Assembly: GCA_029379385.1 (NCBI GenBank)
Contig: CM055614.1
Span: 434,001-498,000 of the forward strand
DNA: 64,000 bases
Direction: 5' to 3'
Source: Quillaja saponaria
Taxonomy: Eukaryota > Streptophyta > Magnoliopsida > Fabales > Quillajaceae
Position 1 is the stretch's first letter, and each line of letters starts with the position of its first letter. The notes under the pieces are model-generated. The model made no database searches, was not told where the DNA came from, and was given only the letters and a program-made list of their open reading frames with translations. Shown in pieces: positions 24,401-37,816 of this stretch. A program made the position numbers and the translations under genes.

Positions 24401-26118
24401 TGACCAAGCTGGTGAGTGCTGGAGAGATATACTTATGCCAGTGGTGAGTGCCTCTCCATGTACTGCATCTGAATGCATATCAGAGTTGGATACTGGTCCC
24501 GTGGTTGGCCCCCGAAGGGGGTTATTCTCAGAACTGGATCTTGAAGAGGTGTTAAATGGTATTAGTACTTCTACTTCTTTTATGAGATCTAGTTTTGTTG
24601 ATCAATTGTCGACTAATAAAAGGCGGAGAACAGAAGCTTCACCTGTGAATAGTGATCTAGTAGATTCTGCTAGTGTTGCTTGCTCTGGAGCAAGTGCGAA
24701 TCTGATGCAACCTGTGTCTAATTTTGACAAGACAAAGAATCTCGTATGCAAAGATGTTCTCCGAAAGTCACAAGTAGGTTTATGGATTGATGATAGCTAT
24801 AGCATCAACAATGGAAAGGCAGTTCTAGCACAATCACAGAAGCTTGAGGAACTTGCAAAAGGCACCAGGAAAAGGGCTAGGCCAGGGGAGAGTACACGAC
24901 CCAGGCCCAAAGACCGTCAGCAGATACAAGACCGTCTTAAAGAGTTGAGAGGGATCATCCCTAATGCTGGAAAGGTACCTCTAAGCTTTAGTACCCCGTT
25001 GACTGAAAACATAATCACAATAATATAGAAACTTGTACCATGAAACACTTTCCCCCTCCCAAATCAACACTTGCAGATATTAGGTGCAGAATTTGATGCT
25101 GCTGAATGATGTTGGGATATATGACCAAGTAATATCTGAAAATATTTTTTGTTGATGCAACAGTGTAGCATTGATTCCTTGTTGGACCGCACAATCAAAT
25201 ACATGCTTTTTTTGCAAAGTGTCACAAAATATGCAGACAAGCTAACATATGGCAATGAACCTAAGGTAACCAGTCAACTTCTTTCTGCCTTTTTCTTTTT
25301 ACTTTCTAACATAAGTAAAAATAAAAAATAAAAAAAAATTATTGACGAACCTAAGCTAACATGCTCGGTCTTTATCCGTTCACTGCAACAACAATAACGA
25401 GCCATAATTCAGAATCATTGTTCATTCCTTCACTAACTTTATGTCAACTTGCTTGAACCGTGTAGCTCATTGACCAGGCAGATGGAGTGGTTCTGAAGGA
25501 CAACAGTGTAAGTGGTAGTGCAGATACTGGTGGGGTCACATGGGCATTCGAAGTTGGGGGTCAAACAATGGTTTGCCCAATTATAGTCGAGGACCTCAAT
25601 CCGCCAGGCCAAATGCTTATAGAGGTAAGGAAGAGAAAAAGAAAAATTTAATTACTTCAAATATTCTGAAGACCTTATCTTAAACAACCCTGAATATACT
25701 ACTTTCATTTCTCTGTTGCAGATGCTCTGTGAGGAACAGGAATTCTTTCTTGAGATAGCAGACATAATTCGGAGGTTTGGGTTGAATATATTGAAAGGAA
25801 AGATGGAAAGTCGGGAGAACAAGATATGGGCACGTTTTATTGTTGAGGTAAACAATCAAAAATCGGATAATGGTTTCGTTTTGGTTTGACCGGTCAATCT
25901 AAAATCCAATTAACACTGTCTTACAGGCGAATCGGCATGTAACCAGGCTAGATGTATTTTGGTCTCTTGTTCAGTTTCTACAGAAAACAAACACCTCCGA
26001 GATTGGTTCAGTTACGCCAAATAATGCTATCAATATTGAGATTCCTACATTAGACAATTACCAAAAACCAGGATCGCTGCCTCCCATCAGCATGGCTGAG
26101 AGACAATTGACTGATTAA
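21453..26118 (+). CDS. LHW-like bHLH transcription factor (EMB1444/bHLH155 group)
   Basis: Ten exons give 866 residues: 21453-21562, 22029-22118, 22296-22404, 22594-22635, 22807-22866, 23364-24974, 25164-25265, 25466-25624, 25722-25847, 25927-26118. The N-terminus (LKSLCCANAWSYGLFWRF, GEGIIGQAAFTG, RGVLQLGS) is the bHLH-MYC_N fold typical of LONESOME HIGHWAY relatives. Exon 6 encodes a long Ser-rich acidic region. The bHLH spans about residues 640-697 and is split between exons 6 and 7. Its basic part (TRKRARPGESTRPRPKDRQQ) is atypical, as in this family. A conserved C-terminal domain follows (exons 8-10). LHW proteins dimerise with TMO5-type bHLHs to drive vascular cell divisions; EMB1444 is needed in embryogenesis. 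Assignment within the family is from memory. Confidence 0.93.
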
Positions 26119-28944
26119 CCTCGTTAATTGGGAGGAGCATTACAGAGTTACCTTGGGCATGTATGTGCCATAAGGGGACTTGTGAAAGTTGAAAACCAAC
26201 AGGTGAAGACAGTAGGAATTCAAGAAGAGTTTCTTCATTCTATTTTCACTTTCATGGGGACAGGAAATGAATGTGCACATAGTCATGCACTAAATATACT
26301 TTCAAACAAATATGGCAAGGAGTCTTTCTGCTCTCCAGTTGAACAACCAAGATGCAAAATCGCAATATAGTTTTGCTGGGGTTTGTGTTGAGAAACATAA
26401 GAGATTGAATGTTTTCTCTTCTGTTTCGTGTTGGTCCTGCCATGACAGGTTTGGCTGTTTGTAGATTGTAGCAGCTAAGATAGGCTAACCACTTATTTGT
26501 CTAAAATTCTTTATGTAGTTGTTTCACTAAGAACTAATATTTAACAACGATAATACGAATATGATTCCCTTTTCTTTCTCTCCAAATTGCATAACTTGTG
26601 GAATATGTTTTGTTTTTAAGAAAATCAAATTGAAATATAAATTAATAATCAAATCATACATGAAACATAAATATACTAATTATATAGACAATGATTTGAG
26701 AATATAAATGTTTTTTTTAATTTTTTTTTAAAGTAAATGAGAGATAATTAATTAGGAGTCTAACTGCACTTACAGAACAATAAAAGATTGATAAAAACCC
26801 CAATCAAATTTTTTGTTATAATATGAACATTAATTTATTCATTTTAACTAAAAAAACAAGTTCGACTCTTATATAAAGCATGAATATTGTCATACTCGAT
26901 GACTAAGCATCTTTATCAACGGAGATCTCCACCATAGTGTTGTAGCGATGCGAAAATTATTATTCATATGATATTTCTGATCATGAAAAGAGAAAAATTA
27001 AAAATCAAATCAATCTTTCTAAATCTTTCAAAAAATGAGAAACAAGAAATTTCATTAAAAAAAATTTAAAAAAATAATCTTAAAATTTGTCATAAAAATT
27101 ATCAATAGTAATAACATCATAATCTCTAGATATGTCTTAGAAATGAGGTTGATCTATTCAAAACTAAAAAAATAAAAATAAAAATTGATAGGGGCTGGGC
27201 TAAAAGGGAGGTGATGAACTTATATTGAGAGAAAGAGAAGAGGAGACAAGTCTGAATGGATTGAGATATAGTTAAAAGAAAAGATTGTATTCAAAAGCCG
27301 AAAGTTGAAATTATTGTTAGAATATAATAATTCCAATTGATATTTAAGTTAAAATTTCACCAAAAAAAGCCAGTGGCGGGTAGTCTCTTGTTAAAGGCTC
27401 AAAGCTCAAAATTGGTTCTATGTATTAATTTGATATGATACGGCACCTTAACTAAGCAAAATTTTAAATTAATTAGGAGTGTCCGGAGCTGTGCCTACGC
27501 TGGCCCAGCCTGGGGGGGATTTGGACCCGTTTGAATTGCGGGCCAAACATCCGTTTGGAGTTTTAAATGGGTGTTCGGGATCATCATGTGGTATCTGGGA
27601 TTTGGGTGTGTTTTTAAAAATTATATATATATATATATTTTTTTAAAGTCGCCTAATTATACTCCAACGATCATATGACCATTACTATCTCAGAATTCAT
27701 AACTTATACTTAAATAAAAATCAACGGTCGTGATTGTTTTTTCTATATTACTGTTTGATTATTTATTTATTTTTCTATAATTACAATTCATTTCTTTTAT
27801 TTTACTTTTAAAAAATATTAATAATAATAAGAATAAGTCATATTTCTTTCTTAGCATTCTAAATAAGTCCTATAATATATTTACATTCATAAGAACTCCT
27901 ATTTTTAAAATTTCTTTCCAAATAAATTCTAAATTTTAGATTATTTTTTTATGACACTTTTACACTTATTTCTTTAAAAATGATATAGTATAAAATAAAA
28001 AGAAAAAATCAATTATATAATTATTATTGAAAGAATAGAAAATTCTAAAAATTAATAAAAAGATATCATTATCTCCTTTCATATTCTTTTTCAAAAAATT
28101 TTATTTTACTTATAAAGATATTTTTATTTTTTAAAAAATATATTAAAGGGATGGTGAAAATCACATTAATTTTTAAATGAATTTAGTTTTCAAAATTAAA
28201 TAATTTTTTTTGAGAAAAATACTCTATCAATTAACATTTTAAACTAAAATAAAAATAAGGATAAAAGTGGTATAAAAAAATATCAAACTAAAATTTAAGA
28301 CTTACTTAGAAATATATTTTAAAAGTAGGAGTTATTGAGATTGTATATTGTAGGCCTTATTTGGAAAGTAAACAGAAGAGTAGAACTTAACTTTCTTGCT
28401 GAATGTTAAATTTAATTTTCTAACAATTGTATTACTACCTAATATATTAATATTTTAGTTATTATATTATTTATTAATCTTTAAAGATAATCAAAATAGC
28501 ACAATTTTATAATATGACTCGTATATGTCATTTTTAATAATTTGTATAATAAATAAATAAATAAAATCTCAAATCACAGTTTTGTGGAAATAATGATCTC
28601 AGACGGTAATTAATTCTCATCTTACTTCCAATCCAAACACACCCTAAGCAATTGTCCGACCAGTCAAGTATTATGGTTGTCTACTCATTAATTGATCAAG
28701 ATTAATTAATGCCGTCGAGATCCTACCAATTTTATTAAAGATTCCTTATCGATTGTTAGAATTAATTAACTAATAGTCGTTTGGCTGGTTAATAATCATT
28801 TAAGTGGGTTTTCATATGTTTGTAATTCTGAAACTATTTAATCCTATCTTCAAATAGGATTTAAGTTAGGATTTGAAAGCCACAAACTTCAATGTTACAT
28901 AAGAGGTACGTAGTATAATTAAGTAGCCAGTATTTTTTAATGAC

Positions 28945-28948
<4 letters not shown>

Positions 28949-28982
<34 letters not shown>
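28949..28982. repeat. (TA)n microsatellite
   Basis: About 17 perfect AT dinucleotides. Confidence 0.95.
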
Positions 28983-28988
<6 letters not shown>

Positions 28989-30174
28989 CATACGGTGGTT
29001 GTGAACCTTAATTAAATTATGTAGAGAAGGCAACTTTTTTGATAGTTGGGTTGGCCTTTCAATATAATCACTAAGAATTTAGCTATGCAAAGTCCTCTCT
29101 ATCTCTCTCTCCAACACAAGGGAGATAAGTGCAGTATCCATTCAGCTGAGACATCTACAGTACAGAGGCCAATAGAAGGACCCCTTGCTTCAAATTCTAT
29201 TGCCCCATTTTCATAAAGATGTGAAACTTTGAAAGGTCCTAATCATGACCTAATTGATTTTGTAGTAACAGGAAGAAACTAATGAAAGCTTTGTTGCCAT
29301 CAGAAATTTGAAGGTTTTTTTCTTTTATATATATAATATGATATGAAAGGCAACTTTATTGTTGGGATTTTTCCATTTCATATATAACCGTAACATGCAT
29401 ATCTTTTAATTAATTCAGACCTTAACATAATGGGTTTTCCACTTTGAGAAAAAAAATACCATTGCTAGCCAGTGACACGTGCACATTGATCTTTCGATTT
29501 TAGTGATGCTCGTATAGTACAGGTCCTGATTGTATAAGAGGATTAATTCGCAAGAAATATATATATATATAGCAACTAGCTAGGCAAATAAATTTACACA
29601 GTGCGCACTGAGACTTTAATTGATGTTGTAATCAGTTTCTAGGTTATAAATTAATTAAGGGCGGACTAATTATTAAAATGCTAAAAGAGTAACTTAATTA
29701 TATGGCATTGGTGGTCCAGAAGATATGAAAGTGAACGTTTTCACAATGAAACCAAATGAGGAGGAAAATGAATTCATATATTACTGGAGATTGAGGAAAT
29801 GTAGTCGGAAAAAAAAAATAAAATTTGTGGAGATGTAAATATTAATTAGTTACTAAATATCTTAAGAGATAATGTATTTGTTTCCTAATTTTCTTATCCA
29901 TGGCTGGGAATTCCGTGTTGAGAGAGGAATCTGATCAAAGATCCACTCAGAATCAGATGAAATGACGAAAATGGAATACTAACAAGCTAGCTAGGAGTAC
30001 TATCACATACATATGGGCAATGAAATGCTGCTACATGACATGTGTCTTTAATTAGCTTTCTATCTAGTTTTAGGACAAATTGTATTTTCTATGATCTTTT
30101 GCTGGCTGGATGCCACATAAAGTTTGGTTTTAGGTCATTCCATTAATTACAAAAATGAATAACAAAAATCATCA

Positions 30175-30194
30175 TCTCTCTCTCTCTCTCTCTC
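30175..30194. repeat. (CT)n microsatellite
   Basis: About ten TC dinucleotides, followed by CTCTGTCTCTG. Confidence 0.9.
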
Positions 30195-31053
30195 CTCTGT
30201 CTCTGTGGCCGTGGGGTGTGGGGGCGGAACTGAAATTCTTGAGCATTAATAATAAAGCTGGATCGGAAGTGCTTCATGACTCGTACGATTTTGTTTTTCA
30301 AAATAATTGAGTGGCAACGTACGTGTATCGGTGTATGTTTAGTTTAAAACTTTAAACAGCCCTCGCTCTAGCCCATATATTTATTTATTAATACTACATA
30401 TATCTATATGCTATTTTCTACCGACCGCTAAATAATGACCCAACGTTAACGGCAATTTAAGTTAGAGTAGTTATGATCAAGGTGCATGCTAGCGAGTTAG
30501 CTAGCTCTCTACTAAGTTGGACTATTTACGTAACAATTTCATAACCAAGTTCCCTACAAAACAAAATGAAACAATGAAATAATTTCCTATGTATTTCAAC
30601 GACACATGTATTTGTGCATGTACGCTTGTTTGTGTGCGTGTGCTCATCTGAGTTAGCGAGAGAGAGAAAGCAAGAGTTGGAAGTGAAAATCATAGACATC
30701 TGTGTCCAACAATCCCAAGTTCTCGGCCTTACCTACCCAAATTTCATAGAAAAATCCATGCCTCACTCACTCTGAATAATATATATAACTAATCCCCATG
30801 CCATTGGGATTACTCATTATTTTTTAATTTCCCATATGGCTAGTGACATGCATAGTACTACTCCATATATTATAATAACGAGGACCCCCTTTATGTATAT
30901 ATATATCATTAACAGTCACTCAGCATTTTGTCATCAATCCCTGCTTATTCCCTTTGCATGGCACATTAGGGTCTTGGGCAACTTTCGCCTCATCAACCAA
31001 CATCTTGTGCTTTAATTAATAGAGGGATCGAGTAGCTAGTTACAATTAAGGAT

Positions 31054-33238
31054 ATGGCTGATCAGGACAAGCAAGTGCATGGAAATGGAGCTATGGAATG
31101 GAGAATAAAGATGGCCGATGGGTCATCCCAGATTTTGGTTCCGGAGAAAGGGCTTGCCAGCAGACTTTGGCATTGCTTAAGGGCTGTTATACAAGGGATG
31201 GCTTTCAAAGTTTGCAGCTTTTTTAGGAAAGCATGGGAGGTTGGAGCAAATGACCCTAGAAAAGTCATCCACTGTTTAAAAGTTGGGATGGCGCTTACGG
31301 TTGTTTCACTCTTTTACTATATGAGGCCTTTGTATGAAGGTGTTGGAGGAAATTCTATGTGGGCTATAATGACGGTTGTCGTAGTCTTTGAACACACGGC
31401 AGGTTGATACTGTTCAAATATACATACATACATATTTATATAATACCTGCATCCTCAAATTAATTTATGTTTCTTTTTCGTCCTGTTATAATTAATTAAT
31501 GACAGGCGCAACAATAAGCAAAAGTTTGAACAGAATTTGTGGAACTTCTATTGCTGGGTTTCTAGCCATTGGTGTTCACTGGGTTGCCAGTCAAGCAGGA
31601 CAGAAATATGAACCCATAGTTGTTGGTGTCCCACTTTTTCTATTAGGTTTGATTAATTTATCTAATTATGTTTTTTAATGATGTATATGCAGGAGTACTA
31701 TATATAAAGGTATTAATTAATTAATTTTGTTATTCTGTGGCATAATTAATTCAGCTTCTGCAGCAACATTCACAAGATTTATTCCAACTTTAAAAGCCCG
31801 ATTCGACTACGGTATTATGATCTTCATCCTCACCTTCAGCTTGGTTTCAGTATCGGGTTATCGCGTGGACAAGTTGCTGGAAATGGCACACCAAAGAATT
31901 TCTACCATAATAATTGGCACTTGCTTGTGCATTCTGGTGACAATGCTCATTTGTCCCATCTGGGCTGGTCAGGAGCTCCATGCTTTAATAACTCGTAACA
32001 TGGACAAACTGGCCAATTCCCTAGACGGTAAGTGCATGCGCTTGCTTATCATCGCCAATTTCATTCTAGCTAAATGATTTATTTAATTAAGTTTTTGATC
32101 CTAATTAATTAATTCTAGACCCCTATTATAAATTATAAATTATATATTAATTTCAGGTTGCGTGGCTCAGTATTTTAATGCTAGTGGAAGCCAAGAAGCT
32201 GGTAGTGAGGAAGCTGTACATGATAAAGAAATGCTACTAGGCTATAGGTGTGTACTAAGTTCGAAAGCAACAGAGGATTCTATGGTACGTGAACACTAGT
32301 GCAGATAAATAAATTAAGTAGATTAATCATATATTAACAAATCTGGTGGAATCTTTCCTGGGTTTGGTTAATGAATTTGTGTACGTTAATTTGCAGGCTA
32401 ATTTTGCTAGATGGGAGCCTGCCCATGGCCGTTTCAACTTCCGGCACCCATGGAAGCAATACCTTAAAATTGGGGCATCCATGCGCAGCCTTGCCTCTTG
32501 CATAGATACTCTCAATGGTTGCATCAATTCAGAAAATAAGGTGAACTAATGAATGGCTTGCATGCATCCCCAATTAATTAATTAATTAGCTAAGTTATAC
32601 TACTGTTCAATATACGTATGGTTAATTAATAGCATATACTAATATAATTACAAAGCAATTAGAGCTCCAATTATATAATGAATAATAAATTCTTTCAACA
32701 CTGGCACTGCATGCAGACCCCTGAATACATAAAGAAGAATATCAGCAACATCTCCTTGAAAGTGAGCACCAACACTGCAATCGTCATAAGAGAGCTGGCA
32801 ACTACTATTAAGACAATGAAGAAGTCGTCCACCACGGGCACTGATATTTTAGTGGCAGAAATGAAGGGTGCGGCACAAGAGCTCGCAAATTTATTAAAAT
32901 CTTATCCTCCTGCCTTAATCAATTACCACGAAACACCGTCAACTGATCGAAAAGCTGATGAAACTAATGATCATAATATAGAAACACAAGTATCGTCCAC
33001 ATCATCAGCTGTGCCCTTCCCTCTCATGGAAATTGTTCAAGTGGTAACCATAGCTTCTTTGCTTATTCAAGTTACAACCCGTGTTGAAGGCATCGTCAAA
33101 GCTGTTAGAGAGCTAGCTGATTTAGCCGAGTTCAAGTCCCAACCATCCGACAGATCAAAACAAAATTTGCCCAACAAAAAAGTTTCCCCGCACGATCAAG
33201 ATCAACAAATTGTAGAAGCTAATATCCAGATGGTCTAG
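31054..33238 (+). CDS. ALMT: Aluminium-activated malate transporter family anion channel (ALMT)
   Basis: Six exons give 518 residues: 31054-31402, 31506-31646, 31755-32027, 32157-32284, 32397-32540, 32717-33238. After a 60-residue cytosolic N-terminus come about six membrane helices in two groups (for example [39 protein letters not shown], then [18 protein letters not shown] and [19 protein letters not shown]). A long cytosolic tail follows, carrying the family's WEP motif ([13 protein letters not shown]). ALMTs are plasma-membrane or vacuolar channels for malate and other anions, with roles in aluminium tolerance, stomata and signalling. Sequence style suggests the ALMT2/8/10-like clade, not tested. 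Exon 2 ends at a weak donor (GTTTGA), but frame and homology require it. All phases agree and no premature stop is present. Confidence 0.94.
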
Positions 33239-33686
33239 CTGAAAACTCTTCTTCTTCTATCTGAAAAAACCAAAGTATATGGAATATTCTTTGGATGGCA
33301 AAGCATGCTGTAGCCACAAGTTACAGCGCCTACACATAACGATGGAAAGGACCGATCACCAACAATATAGCTTGCTTTTGGTGCAACATGTATGTCATAA
33401 AATTCCTAATTAAAATTTTCATGAGCATCACCAGTTCCACAGTACTGATAGGTTGTATGTACACTTTTACAGAAGAATCTAGCTACTATGTATTTAGTGC
33501 TCCACTAAATTGTTAATTAAGTTACCCGCTGTTACCATTCAGTGACTTAATTCATCTTCATGTAGTCTAAAGAAGTTCTTTTTTCTGGATAAAAATTCCA
33601 TAGCTAAGTTGCAATATACCGAATTATATAACATAATGTTTACTTGCATGAGGTATATAATATAACATTATGAAAATGGAATTTAG

Positions 33687-33718
<32 letters not shown>

Positions 33719-34300
33719 TCAAAACCACAACATATAGGTGAAATCAGTCTTAAACCAAAATTGAAATGGTTTATTACGTTTTTCTACTTCTCTTTTTTCT
33801 TTTTGGGCTCGGATCAATGGTTTAGCTTTTTTGGGCCATTTCTACGTTAAGGAGGTCTTGGGACTGGGCTTATGAAGCCCGAAGAAATACCCAAACAATA
33901 AACGATGAAAAAGGTGCTAGCGTCAGCGCTTCGTTACAGTTAGATTGTCGGTTTTCTCTTTTAAATTTCCAGGAGGGGCGGATCCACAAGGAGAATGCTG
34001 GCAAATCATCATAACTCATAGTTCACAATCAACAAGGGTAAGTTCGTCATTTTAAGGGACTTAGTGGTAGTAACGTAATTCCGTGGTCGCTTCTGAATTC
34101 CCACCGTCAAACTACAAGATCCTCCGTCCGAGTCATAAACCCCAAGTAATCAATCAACCGGCATTCGAGTCCGTTCATATACTTCATAGGGAAGTGAAGC
34201 ACAGTTGTTCTCGTCTCTCTCTTTCGAATTTCGATTCGATTATTCCAAAATTCTCTAAGCAACCTGATTCTCAACCCAAGCCCTACAATTCCACACAGAC
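33239..34300. other. ALMT 3' UTR and PUX10-like promoter
   Basis: Includes a fold-back of T and A homopolymers at about 33688-33718. CT-rich leader sequence precedes the ATG at 34301. Confidence 0.5.
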
Positions 34301-37300
34301 ATGGCTGATGCATCCGATAAATTAGCATATTTCCAAGCGATCACAGGGCTTCAAGATCCCGACTTGTGCACAGAGATTCTTGAAGCCCATGGCTGGGACC
34401 TCGAGCTCGCAGTCTCATCCTTCACCTCCACTAATTCTGAACCCCCGGATACTTCTACTGCTGGACCGATTACCGCCAGCGTTGACGGCGTTGGCGCAAC
34501 AGCCGCTGGTGACGCAGAGTTAAATAGAGTTACGCGCGATGCCTTGGAACGATTGGAACCCGCCGCTCCTGGTTTGGCTTGGAAACTCATTACGTTGCCT
34601 GTTTCTGTTATTTCCGGTAGTTTCGGGTTAATTTCTGGGGCGATTGGGCTTGGATTCTGGGCCGCCGGTGGCGTTCTTTCCTACTCACTCGGTGTGATAG
34701 GGTTGGGCTCGGGATCGAACCGGCACGGCGAGTCATCAGCACCGTTGGTTTCTGTGTCGGCAGCAGCATCTGAGGCCATTGATTTTGTTACAGGATTTGA
34801 GAGGGAATATGGGGCAACTAGGCCGAATTTCGTGAGCGAGGGATTTACGGACGCGCTGCAAAGGTCCAAGAACTCATTTAAGCTTTTATTTGTGTACTTG
34901 CATTCCCCGGACCATCAGGATACGCCTTTGTTCTGCGAGAGAACCTTGTGTTCTGAGACATTGGCAGCGTTTTTGAATGAGAATTTCGTGTCTTGGGGAG
35001 GGAGTATTAGGACTAGTGAAGGGTTCAAGATGAGTAACAGCTTTAAAGCTTCGAGATTTCCATTCTGTGCTGTCGTAATGGCGGCAACAAATCAGAGGAT
35101 TGCACTGCTTCAACAGGTGTCGTCTTTAGTTTTTCCACTTCTAGTTATTTTAGTTCTGAATTCCATGGGCGCACCTAGGTTTGGATAGTATTCTTGACAG
35201 GAGCATGGTTTAATGCTCATTTATATGTTTATTCTTCATGAGGCACATGATGTTGCTTAGTAGAGGGCTTGTATAACTAAACACGGGCGTGCTACTGTTG
35301 TCTAATTTAATTTTGTAGCATGTAATGTGAAGTCGTGACAGAAAATTATCATTAGCTTCTTTTGAGAATCAGTTCCCATTAAATGTTTGCAATTAGGAAA
35401 AGATACATGAAATTCTGAAATTGAGGACATTATGAAATAGCCAAAGGCAAAAACTATCTGTCTTTATTTGATCTGATAAACTACCTGTTTCTAGAATATA
35501 GTACAGTTTACTCGTGCGTATGCATAGAATTTTAGAACACAGGGTACCATTATTTAGGTCATGGATACCTATTTAATCTGTTTGGGAGGACGCTTTCCTT
35601 GGTTCAGTTAATGTCTTCCTTTATATTTTATAGTAAGACTTGGTAGTGCTTGATTGTAGATGTCAACAAAGTATGTTTAGAAGTTTATCTTACAATTTGT
35701 TACTGTGTAATCACAACTCTATCACATTGAAATTACTAGGAAAAGGACTAGATGCTTATTATCAGAAAGGAGATATGCTTGCTCTCTGTGTTTCAGTTTT
35801 AAGTTTTACTTGCTGAATTTTCTTCTGCCACAAAGGGATATGGCAAAAAAAATTGTCTCAGAGTGAATTTGTGCAGACTAGCATGGTAGTTGCAAATAAA
35901 TTACAAGATATCTACTATTTGAGAAAATGTGTGAGAGTTACTGTGAGGAAGTGTAAGGGAGTTTGTTATCCTGTATTTTCTCTACTGAGATTGAACATCA
36001 TGAAGGAATGGAGACTCTGAGGAGAGCGTAGAGTGTTAATATGTTATGGTGGACCATCGAGCATTATTATGGAAGAGATTTTCTAATTATTGGTAGAGTC
36101 ATCTCTGAAGTTACTTGTTGGTGTATAGGGTACCGTGTGGAAATATGAGGAACATGTGAACAGTAAATAGTTATCTAGACTAAACCAAAGCTCTGCTCAC
36201 CTTCACTACCTTCGAAGATTTATTTGTTGATGCTTGAGAAAAATGTAGATTGAATAACTTATGCAGAAACGTATATGGAAACTACATTTATCGCGAGAAC
36301 AAGCAAATTGCCTTGAACTTGACTGGTTGCTCAGTTTCAGTATTTTAACCGATGTCTTTGCAGTATATATTGCATTGCATGGACTAGCTTTTTGCCACTC
36401 TCTTATATGTATTTAGCATTGCTATATCCTAGTTACAAATCATCCTGACTTCCTTCAGAGCTGAAAATGCATTTGCAGTTTAAATGATGTGATTTGCATG
36501 GCTTGGTTCCATATAAGCTCCTCCTTACCGCCTGCATAAACAAATTGATGTGAAAATTCTCTGCACTCAGTGTAATAAAATAAGAAATTGTGATATTTAC
36601 TTGTAAAAAAATGCTGAGATTTTGATTATTCACGTCTACCAGTCTAATCAATTTACTATCTTAGAGAAATGAGATGAATTTGAGCTCAATGAGTTCATAT
36701 GAGCACATAATACTAGGGATAATCAAACTTTATATTGTTTCAAATGCAAAATCAAAGCATTTTGGTTCATGGTGCTGTATTTTTGTGTAAGTGATGTTGA
36801 CTTATGTGCCCAGCTTGTTTTATGGAAATGGCTTATTCTTGCTTATTTTGTGATTTTAGTAATTGCATATTTGCATCATATGTGCTTAGCATGTTGTTAT
36901 CAATTCATGTTCTTCAGGTCGAGGGACCAAAATCTCCTGAGGAAATGCTCATAATATTACAGAGAGTGCTTGAAGAAAGCGCCCCTGTTCTTGTTGCTGC
37001 TCGGCTTGATGCTGAAGAAAGACACAACAACATGCGCTTAAGAGAGGAGCAAGATGCTGCTTACAGAGCTGCACTTGAAGCGGATCAAGTATGCTGCCTT
37101 GTAACTTTGGTCCTCTGTTTTTTCATGCTTATTCTCTTTTGGCTCATGGCATGCCCTCAGAAAGGTTTGTACTATGGAAAGCACTTGCAATCTTTTAATG
37201 TTATAGCATGTAATATCAGGCTAGGGAACGACAGAGGAAAGAAGAGCAAGAACGCCTTGAAAAGGAAGCTGCTGAAGCTGAGAGGAAGCACAAGGAGGAA

Positions 37301-37816
37301 GAGGAGGCTCGTGAAAGAGCTGCATGTGAAGCCGCGGAGAAACAAGCTGCATTAGCTAAAATGCGGCAAGAGAAATTCCTTTCACTAGGTGTTGAACCTG
37401 AAAAAGGACCTAATGTTACTCAGGTAATATAATCTTATGATATAAAGATTATATATATTGATGCCTTTACCCTCACAGTATCTCTGTGCTTTTACCTACA
37501 TTTTTGAATTGGCTACCTATCCCTTCCCAACTCAATAGTTAGTTTGATTATCAATCGTTGTTTTCGTATATTTTTCGCTAATCAGGTGTTGGTACGTTTC
37601 CCCAATGGAGAACGCAAGGACAGGAGGTTCCAAAGCACTGCGACCATCCAATCTCTATATGATTATGTTGATTCATTGGACTGTTCAGAAGCTGAGAGTT
37701 ATAGTCTTGTCTCCAACTTCCCTCGGGTTGTTTATGGACAAGAGAAGCTGAATTTGTCATTGAAAGAAGCAGGATTGCATCCTCAGGCGAGCCTTTTTGT
37801 GGAGCTGAATTCGTGA
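34301..37816 (+). CDS. PUX10: Plant UBX-domain protein, PUX10/FAF2 type (CDC48 adaptor)
   Basis: Four exons give 473 residues: 34301-35116, 36918-37088, 37220-37423, 37586-37816. Domain order matches FAF2/UBXD8 proteins: UBA-like region (about 7-41), a hydrophobic hairpin rich in Gly (about 91-136: LAWKLITLPVSVISG, LGFWAAGGVLSYSLGV), a thioredoxin-like UAS domain (about 165-300: SFKLLFVYLHSP), a charged coiled coil (about 315-385), and a C-terminal UBX domain (398-473: VLVRFPNGERKDRRF...FPRVVYG). Arabidopsis PUX10 uses the hairpin to enter lipid droplets and recruits the CDC48 segregase to remove ubiquitinated droplet proteins. The 1.8-kb first intron holds no other gene I recognise. Confidence 0.94.

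Larger units (their letters stand above)
26119..31053. other. Intergenic, AT-rich, between bHLH and ALMT genes
   Basis: Contains the bHLH 3' UTR (about 26119-26600), a perfect TA microsatellite (28949-28982), a CT microsatellite (30175-30194) and long A/T-rich tracts. The last 120 bp before 31054 look like the ALMT leader. No other gene found. Confidence 0.55.
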
